NCBI RefSeq assembly: GCF_037975245.1
Contig: NC_092572.1
Coordinates: forward strand, 17,180,269 to 17,244,268
Length of the DNA stretch: 64,000 bases
DNA from: Apostichopus japonicus
Lineage: Eukaryota > Echinodermata > Holothuroidea > Aspidochirotida > Stichopodidae
Direction of reading: 5' to 3'
The position numbers were made by a program, and so were the translations under genes. Below the pieces are notes generated by a model that saw only the letters and a program-made list of their open reading frames with translations, made no database searches and was not told where the DNA came from. Shown piece after piece: positions 32,179 to 45,474 of this stretch. The first letter of the stretch is position 1. Each line of letters starts with the position of its first letter.

Positions 32179-35100
32179 CAGGGATGCAAAAGAGAGTCTC
32201 GATCATCAGCTCGTACAGTGCGCCAAGCCATCCCGCCACTGTATGGACTGAGATATTAGGTGGATTAACTAATACTTACAGCTCCCCGTCTAGGCACTTG
32301 CTGTAAAAGATCGGCAAAAGACGTCATCACCCGGGGTTCGAACCAGGGATGCAAAAGAGAGTCTCGATCATCAGCTCGTACAGTGCGCCAAGCCATCCCG
32401 CCACTGTATGGACTGAGATATTAGGTGGATTAACTAATACTTACAGCTCCCCGTCTAGGCACTTGCTGTAAAAGATCGGCAAAAGACGTCATCACCCGGG
32501 GTTCGAACCAGGGATGCAAAAGAGAGTCTCGATCATCAGCTCGTACAGTGCGCCAAGCCATCCCGCCACTGTATGGACTGAGATATTAGGTGGATTAACT
32601 AATACTTACAGCTCCCCGTCTAGGCACTTGCTGTAAAAGATCGGCAAAAGACGTCATCACCCGGGGTTCGAACCAGGGATGCAAAAGAGAGTCTCGATCA
32701 TCAGCTCGTACAGTGCGCCAAGCCATCCCGCCACTGTATGGACTGAGATATTAGGTGGATTAACTAATACTTACAGCTCCCCGTCTAGGCACTTGCTGTA
32801 AAAGATCGGCAAAAGACGTCATCACCCGGGGTTCGAACCAGGGATGCAAAAGAGAGTCTCGATCATCAGCTCGTACAGTGCGCCAAGCCATCCCGCCACT
32901 GTATGGACTGAGATATTAGGTGGATTAACTAATACTTACAGCTCCCCGTCTAGGCACTTGCTGTAAAAGATCGGCAAAAGACGTCATCACCCGGGGTTCG
33001 AACCAGGGATGCAAAAGAGAATCTCGATCATCAGCTCGTACAGTGCGCCAAGCCATCCCGCCACTGTATGGACTGAGATATTAGGTGGATTAACTAATAC
33101 TTACAGCTCCCCGTCTAGGCACTTGCTGTAAAAGATCGGCAAAAGACGTCATCACCCGGGGTTCGAACCAGGGATGCAAAAGAGAATCTCGATCATCAGC
33201 TCGTACAGTGCGCCAAGCCATCCCGCCACTGTATGGACTGAGATATTAAGTGGATTAACTAATACTTACAGCTCCCCGTCTAGGCACTTGCTGTAAAAGA
33301 TCGGCAAAAGACGTCATCACCCGGGGTTCGAACCAGGGATGCAAAAGAGAGTCTCGATCATCAGCTCGTACAGTGCGCCAAGCCATCCCGCCACTGTATG
33401 GACTGAGATATTAGGTGGATTAACTAATACTTACAGCTCCCCGTCTAGGCACTTGCTGTAAAAGATCGGCAAAAGACGTCATCACCCGGGGTTCGAACCA
33501 GGGATGCAAAAGAGAGTCTCGATCATCAGCTCGTACAGTGCGCCAAGCCATCCCGCCACTGTATGGACTGAGATATTAGGTGGATTAACTAATACTTACA
33601 GCTCCCCGTCTAGGCACTTGCTGTAAAAGATCGGCAAAAGACGTCATCATCCGGGGTTCGAACCAGGGATGCAAAAGAGAGTCTCGATCATCAGCTCGTA
33701 CAGTGCGCCAAGCCATCCCGCCACTGTATGGACTGAGATATTAGGTGGATTAACTAATACTTACAGCTCCCCGTCTAGGCACTTGCTGTAAAAGATCGGC
33801 AAAAGACGTCATCACCCGGGGTTCGAACCAGGGATGCAAAAGAGAGTCTCGATCATCAGCTCGTACAGTGCGCCAAGCCATCCCGCCACTGTATGGACTG
33901 AGATATTAGGTGGATTAACTAATACTTACAGCTCCCCGTCTAGGCACTTGCTGTAAAAGATCGGCAAAAGACGTCATCACCCGGGGTTCGAACCAGGGAT
34001 GCAAAAGAGAGTCTCGATCATCAGCTCGTACAGTGCGCCAAGCCATCCCGCCACTGTATGGACTGAGATATTAGGTGGATTAACTAATACTTACAGCTCC
34101 CCGTCTAGGCACTTGCTGTAAAAGATCGGCAAAAGACGTCATCACCCGGGGTTCGAACCAGGGATGCAAAAGAGAGTCTCGATCATCAGCTCGTACAGTG
34201 CGCCAAGCCATCCCGCCACTGTATGGACTGAGATATTAGGTGGATTAACTAATACTTACAGCTCCCCGTCTAGGCACTTGCTGTAAAAGATCGGCAAAAG
34301 ACGTCATCACCCGGGGTTCGAACCAGGGATGCAAAAGAGAGTCTCGATCATCAGCTCGTACAGTGCGCCGAGCCATCCCGCCACTGTATGGACTGAGATA
34401 TTAGGTGGATTAACTAATACTTACAGCTGCCCGTGTAGGCACTTGCTGTAAAAGATCGGCAAAAGACGTCATCACCCGGGGTTCGAACCAGGGATGCAAA
34501 AGAGAGTCTCGATCATCAGCTCGTACAGTGCGCCAAGCCATCCCGCCACTGTATGGACTGAGATATTAGGTGGATTAACTAATACTTACAGCTGCCCGTG
34601 TAGGCACTTGCTGTAAAAGATCGGCAAAAGACGTCATCACCCGGGGTTCGAACCAGGGATGCAAAAGAGAGTCTCGATCATCAGCTCGTACAGTGCGCCA
34701 AGCCATCCCGCCACTGTATGGACTGAGATATTAGGTAGATTAACTAATACTTACAGCTGCCCGTGTAGGCACTTGCTGTAAAAGATCGGCAAAAGACGTC
34801 ATCACCCGGTTTTCGAACCAGGGATGCAAAAGAGAGTCTCGATCATCAGCTCGTACAGTGCGCCAAGCCATCCCGCCACTGTATGGACTGAGATATTAGG
34901 TGGATTAACTAATACTTACAGCTCCCCGTCTAGGCACTTGCTGTAAAAGATCGGCAAAAGACGTCATCACCCGGGGTTCGAACCAGGGATGCAAAAGAGA
35001 GTCTCGATCATCAGCTCGTACAGTGCGCCAAGCCATCCCGCCACTGTATGGACTGAGATATTAGGTGGATTAACTAATACTTACAGCTCCCCGTCTAGGC

Positions 35101-36303
35101 ACTTGCTGTAAAAGATCGGCAAAAGACGTCATCACCCGGGGTTCGAACCAGGGATGCAAAAGAGAGTCTCGATCATCAGCTCGTACAGTGCGCCAAGCCA
35201 TCCCGCCACTGTATGGACTGAGATATTAGGTGGATTAACTAATACTTACAGCTCCCCGTCTAGGCACTTGCTGTAAAAGATCGGCAAAAGACGTCATCAC
35301 CCGGGGTTCGAACCAGGGATGCAAAAGAGAGTCTCGATCATCAGCTCGTACAGTGCGCCAAGCCATCCCGCCACTGTATGGACTGAGATATTAGGTGGAT
35401 TAACTAATACTTACAGCTCCCCGTGTAGGCACTTGCTGTAAAAGATCGGCAAAAGACGTCATCACCCGGGGTTCGAACCAGGGATGCAAAAGAGAGTCTC
35501 GATCATCAGCTCGTACAGTGCGCCAAGCCATCCCGCCACTGTATGGACTGAGATATTAGGTGGATTAACTAATACTTACAGCTCCCCGTGTAGGCACTTG
35601 CTGTAAAAGATCGGCAAAAGACGTCATCACCCGGGGTTCGAACCAGGGATGCAAAAGAGAGTCTCGATCATCAGCTCGTACAGTGCGCCAAGCCATCGCG
35701 CCACTGTATGGACTGAGATATTAGGTGGATTATCTAATACTTACAGCTCCCCGTGTAGGCACTTGCTGTAAAAGATCGGCAAAAGACGTCATCACCCGGG
35801 GTTCGAACCAGGGATGCAAAAGAGAGTCTCGATCATCAGCTCGTACAGTGCGCCAAGCCATCCCGCCACTGTATGGACTGAGATATTAGGTGGATTAACT
35901 AATACTTACAGCCCCCCGTCTAGGCACTTGCTGTAAAAGATCGGCAAAAGACGTCATCACCCGGGGTTCGAACCAGGGATGCAAAAGAGAGTCTCGATCA
36001 TCAGCTCGTACAGTGCGCCGAGCCATCGCGCCACTGTATGGACTGAGATATTAGGTGGATTAACTAATACTTACAGCTCCCCGTGCAGGCACTTGCTGTA
36101 AAAGATCGGCAAAAGACGTCATCACCCGGGGTTCGAACCAGGGATGCAAAAGAGAGTCTCGATCATCAGCTCGTACAGTGCGCCAAGCCATCCCGCCACT
36201 GTATGGACTGAGATATTAGGTGGATTAACTAATACTTACAGCTCCCCGTCTAGGCACTTGCTGTAAAAGATCGGCAAAAGACGTCATCACCCGGGGTTCG
36301 AAC
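32179..36303. repeat. Satellite array, 25 exact 165-bp monomers
   Basis: A return to uniform length: 25 monomers of 165 bp, mainly CCAAG / CATCCCGCC / GTCTAGG / GGGGTT. CTGCCCGTGTAGG monomers occur at about 34428, 34593 and 34758, the last with GGTTTT, and GTGTAGG ones near 35.4-35.8 kb. A CATCGCGCC/GTGCAGG monomer appears at about 36.0 kb. No gene is seen. Confidence 0.96.
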
Positions 36304-36951
36304 CAGGGATGAAAAGAGAGTCTCGATCATCAGCTCGTACAGTGCGCCAAGCCATCCCGCCACTGTATGGACTGAGATATTAGGTGGATTAACTAATACT
36401 TACAGCTCCCCGTCTAGGCACTTGCTGTAAAAGATCGGCAAAAGACGTCATCACCCGGGGTTCGAACCAGGGATGCAAAAGAGAGTCTCGATCATCAGCT
36501 CGTACAGTGCGCCAAGCCATCCCGCCACTGTATGGACTGAGATATTAGGTGGATTAACTAATACTTACAGCTCCCCGTGCAGGCACTTGCTGTAAAAGAT
36601 CGGCAAAAGACGTCATCACCCGGGGTTCGAACCAGGGATGCAAAAGAGAGTCTCGATCATCAGCTCGTACAGTGCGCCGAGCCATCTCGCCACTGTATGG
36701 ACTGAGATATTAGGTGGATTAACTAATACTTACAGCTCCCCGTGCAGGCACTTGCTGTAAAAGACGTCATCACCCGGGGTTCGAACCAGGGATGCAAAAG
36801 AGAGTCTCGATCATCAGCTCGTACAGTGCGCCGAGCCATCGCGCCACTGTATGGACTGAGATATTAGGTGGATTAACTAATACTTACAGCTCCCCGTGCA
36901 GGCACTTGCTGTAAAAGATCGGCAAAAGACGTCATCACCCGGGGTTCGAAC
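36304..36951. repeat. 648-bp four-monomer module, copy 1
   Basis: Monomer lengths 164-165-154-165. The first has GGGATGAAAAG and GTCTAGG, the second CCAAG with GTGCAGG, the third is short with CCGAG and GTGCAGG, the fourth CCGAG/CATCGCGCC/GTGCAGG. Copies with the same lengths and marker order start at 39548 and 41351. The third monomer here has CATCTCGCC where the other copies have CATCGCGCC. Confidence 0.85.
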
Positions 36952-39547
36952 CAGGGATGCAAAAGAGAGTCTCGATCATCAGCTCGTACAGTGCGCCAAG
37001 CCATCCCGCCACTGTATGGACTGAGATATTAGGTGGATTAACTAATACTTACAGCTCCCCGTCTAGGCACTTGCTGTAAAAGATCGGCAAAAGACGTCAT
37101 CACCCGGGGTTCGAACCAGGGATGCAAAAGAGAGTCTCGATCATCAGCTCGTACAGTGCGCCAAGCCATCCCGCCACTGTATGGACTGAGATATTAGGTG
37201 GATTAACTAATACTTACAGCTCCCCGTCTAGGCTCTTGCTGTAAAAGATCGGCAAAAGACGTCATCACCCGGGGTTCGAACCAGGGATGCAAAAGAGAGT
37301 CTCGATCATCAGCTCGTACAGTGCGCCAAGCCATCCCGCCACTGTATGGACTGAGATATTAGGTGGATTAACTAATACTTACAGCTCCCCGTCTAGGCAC
37401 TTGCTGTAAAAGATCGGCAAAAGACGTCATCACCCGGGGTTCGAACCAGGGATGCAAAAGAGAGTCTCGATCATCAGCTCGTACAGTGCGCCAAGCCATC
37501 CCGCCACTGTATGGACTGAGATATTAGGTGGATTAACTAATACTTACAGCTCCCCGTCTAGGCACTTGCTGTAAAAGATCGGCAAAAGACGTCATCACCC
37601 GGGGTTCGAACCAGGGATGCAAAAGAGAGTCTCGATCATCAGCTCGTACAGTGCGCCAAGCCATCCCGCCACTGTATGGACTGAGATATTAGGTGGATTA
37701 ACTAATACTTACAGCTCCCCGTGTAGGCACTTGCTGTAAAAGATCGGCAAAAGACGTCATCACCCGGGGTTCGAACCAGGGATGCAAAAGAGAGTCTCGA
37801 TCATCAGCTCGTACAGTGCGCCAAGCCATCCCGCCACTGTATGGACTGAGATATTAGGTGGATTAACTAATACTTACAGCTCCCCGTGTAGGCACTTGCT
37901 GTAAAAGATCGGCAAAAGACGTCATCACCCGGGGTTCGAACCAGGGATGCAAAAGAGAGTCTCGATCATCAGCTCGTACAGTGCGCCAAGCCATCCCGCC
38001 ACTGTATGGACTGAGATATTAGGTGGATTAACTAATACTTACAGCTCCCCGTGTAGGCACTTGCTGTAAAAGATCGGCAAAAGACGTCATCACCCGGGGT
38101 TCGAACCAGGGATGCAAAAGAGAGTCTCGATCATCAGCTCGTACAGTGCGCCAAGCCATCGCGCCACTGTATGGACTGAGATATTAGGTGGATTAACTAA
38201 TACTTACAGCTCCCCGTGTAGGCACTTGCTGTAAAAGATCGGCAAAAGACGTCATCACCCGGGGTTCGAACCAGGGATGCAAAAGAGAGTCTCGATCATC
38301 AGCTCGTACAGTGCGCCAAGCCATCCCGCCACTGTATGGACTGAGATATTAGGTGGATTAACTAATACTTACAGCTCCCCGTGCAGACACTTGCTGTAAA
38401 AGATCGGCAAAAGACGTCATCACCCGGGGTTCGAACCAGGGATGCAAAAGAGAGTCTCGATCATCAGCTCGTACAGTGCGCCGAGCCATCGCGCCACTGT
38501 ATGGACTGAGATATTAGGTGGATTAACTAATACTTACAGCTCCCCGTGCAGGCACTTGCTGTAAAAGACGTCATCACCCGGGGTCCGAACCAGGGATGCA
38601 AAAGAGAGTCTCGATCATCAGCTCGTACAGTGCGCCGAGCCATCGCGCCACTGTATGGACTGAGATATTAGGTGGATTAACTAATACTTACAGCTCCCCG
38701 TGCAGGCACTTGCTGTAAAAGACGTCATCACCCGGGGTTCGAACCAGGGATGCAAAAGAGAGTCTCGATCATCAGCTCGTACAGTGCGCCGAGCCATCGC
38801 GCCACTGTATGGACTGAGATATTAGGTGGATTAACTAATACTTACAGCTCCCCGTGCAGGCACTTGCTGTAAAAGACGTCATCACCCGGGGTTCGAACCA
38901 GGGATGCAAAAGAGAGTCTCGATCATCAGCTCGTACAGTGCGCCGAGCCATCGCGCCACTGTATGGACTGAGATATTAGGTGGATTAACTAATACTTACA
39001 GCTCCCCGTGCAGGCACTTGCTGTAAAAGATCGGCAAAAGACGTCATCACCCGGGGTTCGAACCAGGGATGCAAAAGAGAGTCTCGATCATCAGCTCGTA
39101 CAGTGCGCCGAGCCATCGCGCCACTGTATGGACTGAGATATTAGGTGGATTAACTAATACTTACAGCTCCCCGTGCAGGCACTTGCTGTAAAAGACGTCA
39201 TCACCCGGGGTTCGAACCAGGGATACAAAAGAGAGTCTCGATCATCAGCTCGTACAGTGCGCCGAGCCATCGCGCCACTGTATGGACTGAGATATTAGGT
39301 GGATTAACTAATACTTACAGCTCCCCGTGCAGGCACTTGCTGTAAAAGATCGGCAAAAGACGTCATCACCCGGGGTTCGAACCAGGGATGCAAAAGAGAG
39401 TCTCGATCATGAGCTCGTACAGTGCGCCGAGCCATCCCGCCACTGTATGGACTGAGATATTAGGTGGATTAACTAATACTTACAGCTCCCCGTGTAGGCA
39501 CTTGCTGTAAAAGATCGGCAAAAGACGTCATCACCCGGGGTTCGAAC

Positions 39548-40195
39548 CAGGGATGAAAAGAGAGTCTCGATCATCAGCTCGTACAGTGCGCCAAGCCATC
39601 CCGACACTGTATGGACTGAGATATTAGGTGGATTAACTAATACTTACAGCTCCCCGTCTAGGCACTTGCTGTAAAAGATCGGCAAAAGACGTCATCACCC
39701 GGGGTTCGAACCAGGGATGCAAAAGAGAGTCTCGATCATCAGCTCGTACAGTGCGCCAAGCCATCCCGCCACTGTATGGACTGAGATATTAGGTGGATTA
39801 ACTAATACTTACAGCTCCCCGTGCAGGCACTTGCTGTAAAAGATCGGCAAAAGACGTCATCACCCGGGGTTCGAACCAGGGATGCAAAAGAGAGTCTCGA
39901 TCATCAGCTCGTACAGTGCGCCGAGCCATCGCGCCACTGTATGGACTGAGATATTAGGTGGATTAACTAATACTTACAGCTCCCCGTGCAGGCACTTGCT
40001 GTAAAAGACGTCATCACCCGGGGTTCGAACCAGGGATGCAAAAGAGAGTCTCGATCATCAGCTCGTACAGTGCGCCGAGCCATCGCGCCACTGTATGGAC
40101 TGAGATATTAGGTGGATTAACTAATACTTACAGCTCCCCGTGCAGGCACTTGCTGTAAAAGATCGGCAAAAGACGTCATCACCCGGGGTTCGAAC
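39548..40195. repeat. 648-bp four-monomer module, copy 2
   Basis: Lengths 164-165-154-165 with the same marker order as 36304-36951, and likewise followed by a run of uniform 165-bp monomers. A private CCCGACACTG change lies in its first monomer. Confidence 0.85.
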
Positions 40196-41350
40196 CAGGG
40201 ATGCAAAAGAGAGTCTCGATCATCAGCTCGTACAGTGCGCCAAGCCATCCCGCCACTGTATGGACTGAGATATTAGGTGGATTAACTAATACTTACAGCT
40301 CCCCGTCTAGGCACTTGCTGTAAAAGATCGGCAAAAGACGTCATCACCCGGGGTTCGAACCAGGGATGCAAAAGAGAGTCTCGATCATCAGCTCGTACAG
40401 TGCGCCAAGCCATCCCGCCACTGTATGGACTGAGATATTAGGTGGATTAACTAATACTTACAGCTCCCCGTCTAGGCACTTGCTGTAAAAGATCGGCAAA
40501 AGACGTCATCACCCGGGGTTCGAACCAGGGATGCAAAAGAGAGTCTCGATCATCAGCTCGTACAGTGCGCCAAGCCATCCCGCCACTGTATGGACTGAGA
40601 TATTAGGTGGATTAACTAATACTTACAGCTCCCCGTCTAGGCACTTGCTGTAAAAGATCGGCAAAAGACGTCATCACCCGGGGTTCGAACCAGGGATGCA
40701 AAAGAGAGTCTCGATCATCAGCTCGTACAGTGCGCCGAGCCATCCCGCCACTGTATGGACTGAGATATTAGGTGGATTAACTAATACTTACAGCTCCCCG
40801 TCTAGGCACTTGCTGTAAAAGATCGGCAAAAGACGTCATCACCCGGGGTTCGAACCAGGGATGCAAAAGAGAGTCTCGATCATCAGCTCGTACAGTGCGC
40901 CAAGCCATCCCGCCACTGTATGGACTGAGATATTAGGTGGATTAACTAATACTTACAGCTCCCCGTCTAGGCACTTGCTGTAAAAGATCGGCAAAAGACG
41001 TCATCACCCGGGGTTCGAACCAGGGATGCAAAAGAGAGTCTCGATCATCAGCTCGTACAGTGCGCCAAGCCATCCCGCCACTGTATGGACTGAGATATTA
41101 GGTGGATTAACTAATACTTACAGCTCCCCGTCTAGGCACTTGCTGTAAAAGATCGGCAAAAGACGTCATCACCCGGGGTTCGAACCAGGGATGCAAAAGA
41201 GAGTCTCGATCATCAGCTCGTACAGTGCGCCAAGCCATCCCGCCACTGTATGGACTGAGATATTAGGTGGATTAACTAATACTTACAGCTCCCCGTGTAG
41301 GCACTTGCTGTAAAAGATCGGCAAAAGACGTCATCACCCGGGGTTCGAAC

Positions 41351-41998
41351 CAGGGATGAAAAGAGAGTCTCGATCATCAGCTCGTACAGTGCGCCAAGCC
41401 ATCGCGCCACTGTATGGACTGAGATATTAGGTGGATTAACTAATACTTACAGCTCCCCGTCTAGGCACTTGCTGTAAAAGATCGGCAAAAGACGTCATCA
41501 CCCGGGGTTCGAACCAGGGATGCAAAAGAGAGTCTCGATCATCAGCTCGTACAGTGCGCCAAGCCATCCCGCCACTGTATGGACTGAGATATTAGGTGGA
41601 TTAACTAATACTTACAGCTCCCCGTGCAGGCACTTGCTGTAAAAGATCGGCAAAAGACGTCATCACCCGGGGTTCGAACCAGGGATGCAAAAGAGAGTCT
41701 CGATCATCAGCTCGTACAGTGCGCCGAGCCATCGCGCCACTGTATGGACTGAGATATTAGGTGGATTAACTAATACTTACAGCTCCCCTTGCAGGCACTT
41801 GCTGTAAAAGACGTCATCACCCGGGGTTCGAACCAGGGATGCAAAAGAGAGTCTCGATCATCAGCTCGTACAGTGCGCCGAGCCATCGCGCCACTGTATG
41901 GACTGAGATATTAGGTGGATTAACTAATACTTACAGCTCCCCGTGCAGGCACTTGCTGTAAAAGATCGGCAAAAGACGTCATCACCCGGGGTTCGAAC
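41351..41998. repeat. 648-bp four-monomer module, copy 3
   Basis: Lengths 164-165-154-165 again, here with CATCGCGCC already in the first monomer. Unlike the other two copies it leads directly into the mixed 165/154-bp domain, so it marks the join between the mosaic and right-hand domains. Confidence 0.82.
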
Positions 41999-44066
41999 CA
42001 GGGATGCAAAAGAGAGTCTCGATCATCAGCTCGTACAGTGCGCCGAGCCATCGCGCCACTGTATGGACTGAGATATTAGGTGGATTAACTAATACTTACA
42101 GCTCCCCGTGCAGGCACTTGCTGTAAAAGACGTCATCACCCGGGGTTCGAACCAGGGATGCAAAAGAGAGTCTCGATCATCAGCTCGTACAGTGCGCCGA
42201 GCCATCGCGCCACTGTATGGACTGAGATATTAGGTGGATTAACTAATACTTACAGCTCCCCGTGCAGGCACTTGCTGTAAAAGATCGGCAAAAGACGTCA
42301 TCACCCGGGGTTCGAACCAGGGATGCAAAAGAGAGTCTCGATCATCAGCTCGTACAGTGCGCCGAGCCATCGCGCCACTGTATGGACTGAGATATTAGGT
42401 GGATTAACTAATACTTACAGCTCCCCGTGCAGGCACTTGCTGTAAAAGACGTCATCACCCGGGGTTCGAACCAGGGATACAAAAGAGAGTCTCGATCATC
42501 AGCTCGTACAGTGCGCCGAGCCATCGCGCCACTGTATGGACTGAGATATTAGGTGGATTAACTAATACTTACAGCTCCCCGTGCAGGCACTTGCTGTAAA
42601 AGACGTCATCACCCGGGGTTCGAACCAGGGATGCAAAAGAGAGTCTCGATCATCAGCTCGTACAGTGCGCCGAGCCATCGCGCCACTGTATGGACTGAGA
42701 TATTAGGTGGATTAACTAATACTTACAGCTCCCCGTGCAGGCACTTGCTGTAAAAGATCGGCAAAAGACGTCATCACCCGGGGTTCGAACCAGGGATGCA
42801 AAAGAGAGTCTCGATCATCAGCTCGTACAGTGCGCCGAGCCATCGCGCCACTTTATGGACTGAGATATTAGGTGGATTAACTAATACTTACAGCTCCCCG
42901 TCTAGGCACTTGCTGTAAAAGATCGGCAAAAGACGTCATCACCCGGGGTTCGAACCAGGGATGCAAAAGAGAGTCTCGATCATCAGCTCGTACAGTGCGC
43001 CGAGCCATCGCGCCACTGTATGGACTGAGATATTAGGTGGATTAACTAATACTTACAGCTCCCCGTGCAGGCACTTGCTGTAAAAGACGTCATCACCCGG
43101 GGTTCGAACCAGGGATGCAAAAGAGAGTCTCGATCATCAGCTCGTACAGTGCGCCGAGCCATCGCGCCACTGTATGGACTGAGATATTAGGTGGATTAAC
43201 TAATACTTACAGCTCCCCGTGCAGGCACTTGCTGTAAAAGATCGGCAAAAGACGTCATCACCCGGGGTTCGAACCAGGGATGCAAAAGAGAGTCTCGATC
43301 ATCAGCTCGTACAGTGCGCCGAGCCATCGCGCCACTGTATGGACTGAGATATTAGGTGGATTAACTAATACTTACAGCTCCCCGTGCAGGCACTTGCTGT
43401 AAAAGACGTCATCACCCGGGGTTCGAACCAGGGATACAAAAGAGAGTCTCGATCATCAGCTCGTACAGTGCGCCGAGCCATCGCGCCACTGTATGGACTG
43501 AGATATTAGGTGGATTAACTAATACTTACAGCTCCCCGTGCAGGCACTTGCTGTAAAAGACGTCATCACCCGGGGTTCGAACCAGGGATGCAAAAGAGAG
43601 TCTCGATCATCAGCTCGTACAGTGCGCCGAGCCATCGCGCCACTGTATGGACTGAGATATTAGGTGGATTAACTAATACTTACAGCTCCCCGTGCAGGCA
43701 CTTGCTGTAAAAGATCGGCAAAAGACGTCATCACCCGGGGTTCGAACCAGGGATGCAAAAGAGAGTCTCGATCATCAGCTCGTACAGTGCGCCGAGCCAT
43801 CGCGCCACTTTATGGACTGAGATATTAGGTGGATTAACTAATACTTACAGCTCCCCGTGCAGGCACTTGCTGTAAAAGACGTCATCACCCGGGGTTCGAA
43901 CCAGGGATGCAAAAGAGAGTCTCGATCATCAGCTCGTACAGTGCGCCGAGCCATCGCGCCACTTTATGGACTGAGATATTAGGTGGATTAACTAATACTT
44001 ACAGCTCCCCGTGCAGGCACTTGCTGTAAAAGATCGGCAAAAGACGTCATCACCCGGGGTTCGAAC

Positions 44067-45474
44067 CAGGGATGCAAAAGAGAGTCTCGATCGTCAGCTC
44101 GTACAGTGCGCCGAGCCATCGCGCCACTGTATGGACTGAGATATTAGGTGGATTAACTAATACTTACAGCTCCCCGTGCATGCACTTGCTGTAAAAGACG
44201 TCATCACCCGGGGTTCGAACCAGGGATGCAAAAGAGAGTCTCGATCATCAGCTCGTACAGTGCGCCGAGCCATCGTGCCACTGTATGGACTGAGATATTA
44301 GGTGGATTAACTAATACTTACAGCTCCCCGTGCAGGCACTTGCTGTAAAAGATCGGCAAAAGACGTCATCACCCGGGGTTCGAACCAGGGATGCAAAAGA
44401 GAGTCTCGATCATCAGCTCGTACAGTGCGCCGAGCCATCGCGCCACTGTATGGACTGAGATATTAGGTGGATTAACTAATACTTACAGCTCCCCGTGCAG
44501 GCACTTGCTGTAAAAGACGTCATCACCCGGGGTTCGAACCAGGGATGCAAAAGAGAGTCTCGATCATCAGCTCGTACAGTGCGCCGAGCCATCGCGCCAC
44601 TGTATGGACTGAGATATTAGGTGGATTAACTAATACTTACAGCTCCCCGTGCAGGCACTTGCTGTAAAAGACGTCATCACCCGGGGTTCGAACGAGGGAT
44701 GCAAAAGAGAGTCTCGATCATCAGCTCGTACAGTGCGCCGAGCCATCGCGCCACTGTATTAACTGAGATATTAGGTGGATTAACTAATACTTACAGCTCC
44801 CCGTGCAGGCACTTGCTGTAAAAGACGTCATCACCCGGGGTTCGAACCAGGGATGCAAAAGAGAATCTCGATCATCAGCTCGTACAGTGCGCCGAGCCAT
44901 CGCGCCACTGTATGGACTGAGATATTAGGTGGATTAACTAATACTTACAGCTCCCCGTGCATGCACTTGCTGTAAAAGACGTCATCACCCGGGGTTCGAA
45001 CCAGGGATGCAAAAGAGAGTCTCGATCATCAGCTCGTACAGTGCGCCGAGCCATCGTGCCACTGTATGGACTGAGATATTAGGTGGATTAACTAATACTT
45101 ACAGCTCCCCGTGCAGGCACTTGCTGTAAAAGATCGGCAAAAGACGTCATCACCCGGGGTTCGAACCAGGGATGCAAAAGAGAGTCTCGATCATCAGCTC
45201 GTACAGTGCGCCGAGCCATCGCGCCACTGTATGGACTGAGATATTAGGTGGATTAACTGATACTTACAGCTCCCCGTGCAGGCACTTGCTGTAAAAGACG
45301 TCATCACCCGGGGTTCGAACCAGGGATGCAAAAGAGAGTCTCGATCATCAGCTCGTACAGTGCGCCGAGCCATCGCGCCACTGTATGGACTGAGATATTA
45401 GGTGGATTAACTAATACTTACAGCTCCCCGTGCAGGCACTTGCTGTAAAAGACGTCATCACCCGGGGTTCGAAC
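44067..45474. repeat. Distant copy of the CGTCAG / GTGCATGC / CATCGTGCC block
   Basis: Monomers start at 44067 (short, GATCGTCAG and GTGCATGC), 44221 (long, CATCGTGCC), 44386, 44540, 44694 (short), 44848 (short, GTGCATGC with GAGAATCTCG), 45002 (long, CATCGTGCC), 45167 and 45321 (short). This repeats the order of 30606-32178 some 13.46 kb away, with one long monomer missing in the middle. Confidence 0.8.

Larger units (their letters stand above)
36304..41350. repeat. Satellite array, mosaic domain
   Basis: Runs of exact 165-bp monomers (36952-38436, nine; 40196-41350, seven) alternate with a short-monomer run (38437-39547) and with the 648-bp four-monomer module at 36304 and 39548. One short monomer has GGGTCCGAACC at about 38581, one monomer GGGATACAAAAG at 39218. 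No gene is seen. Confidence 0.94.
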
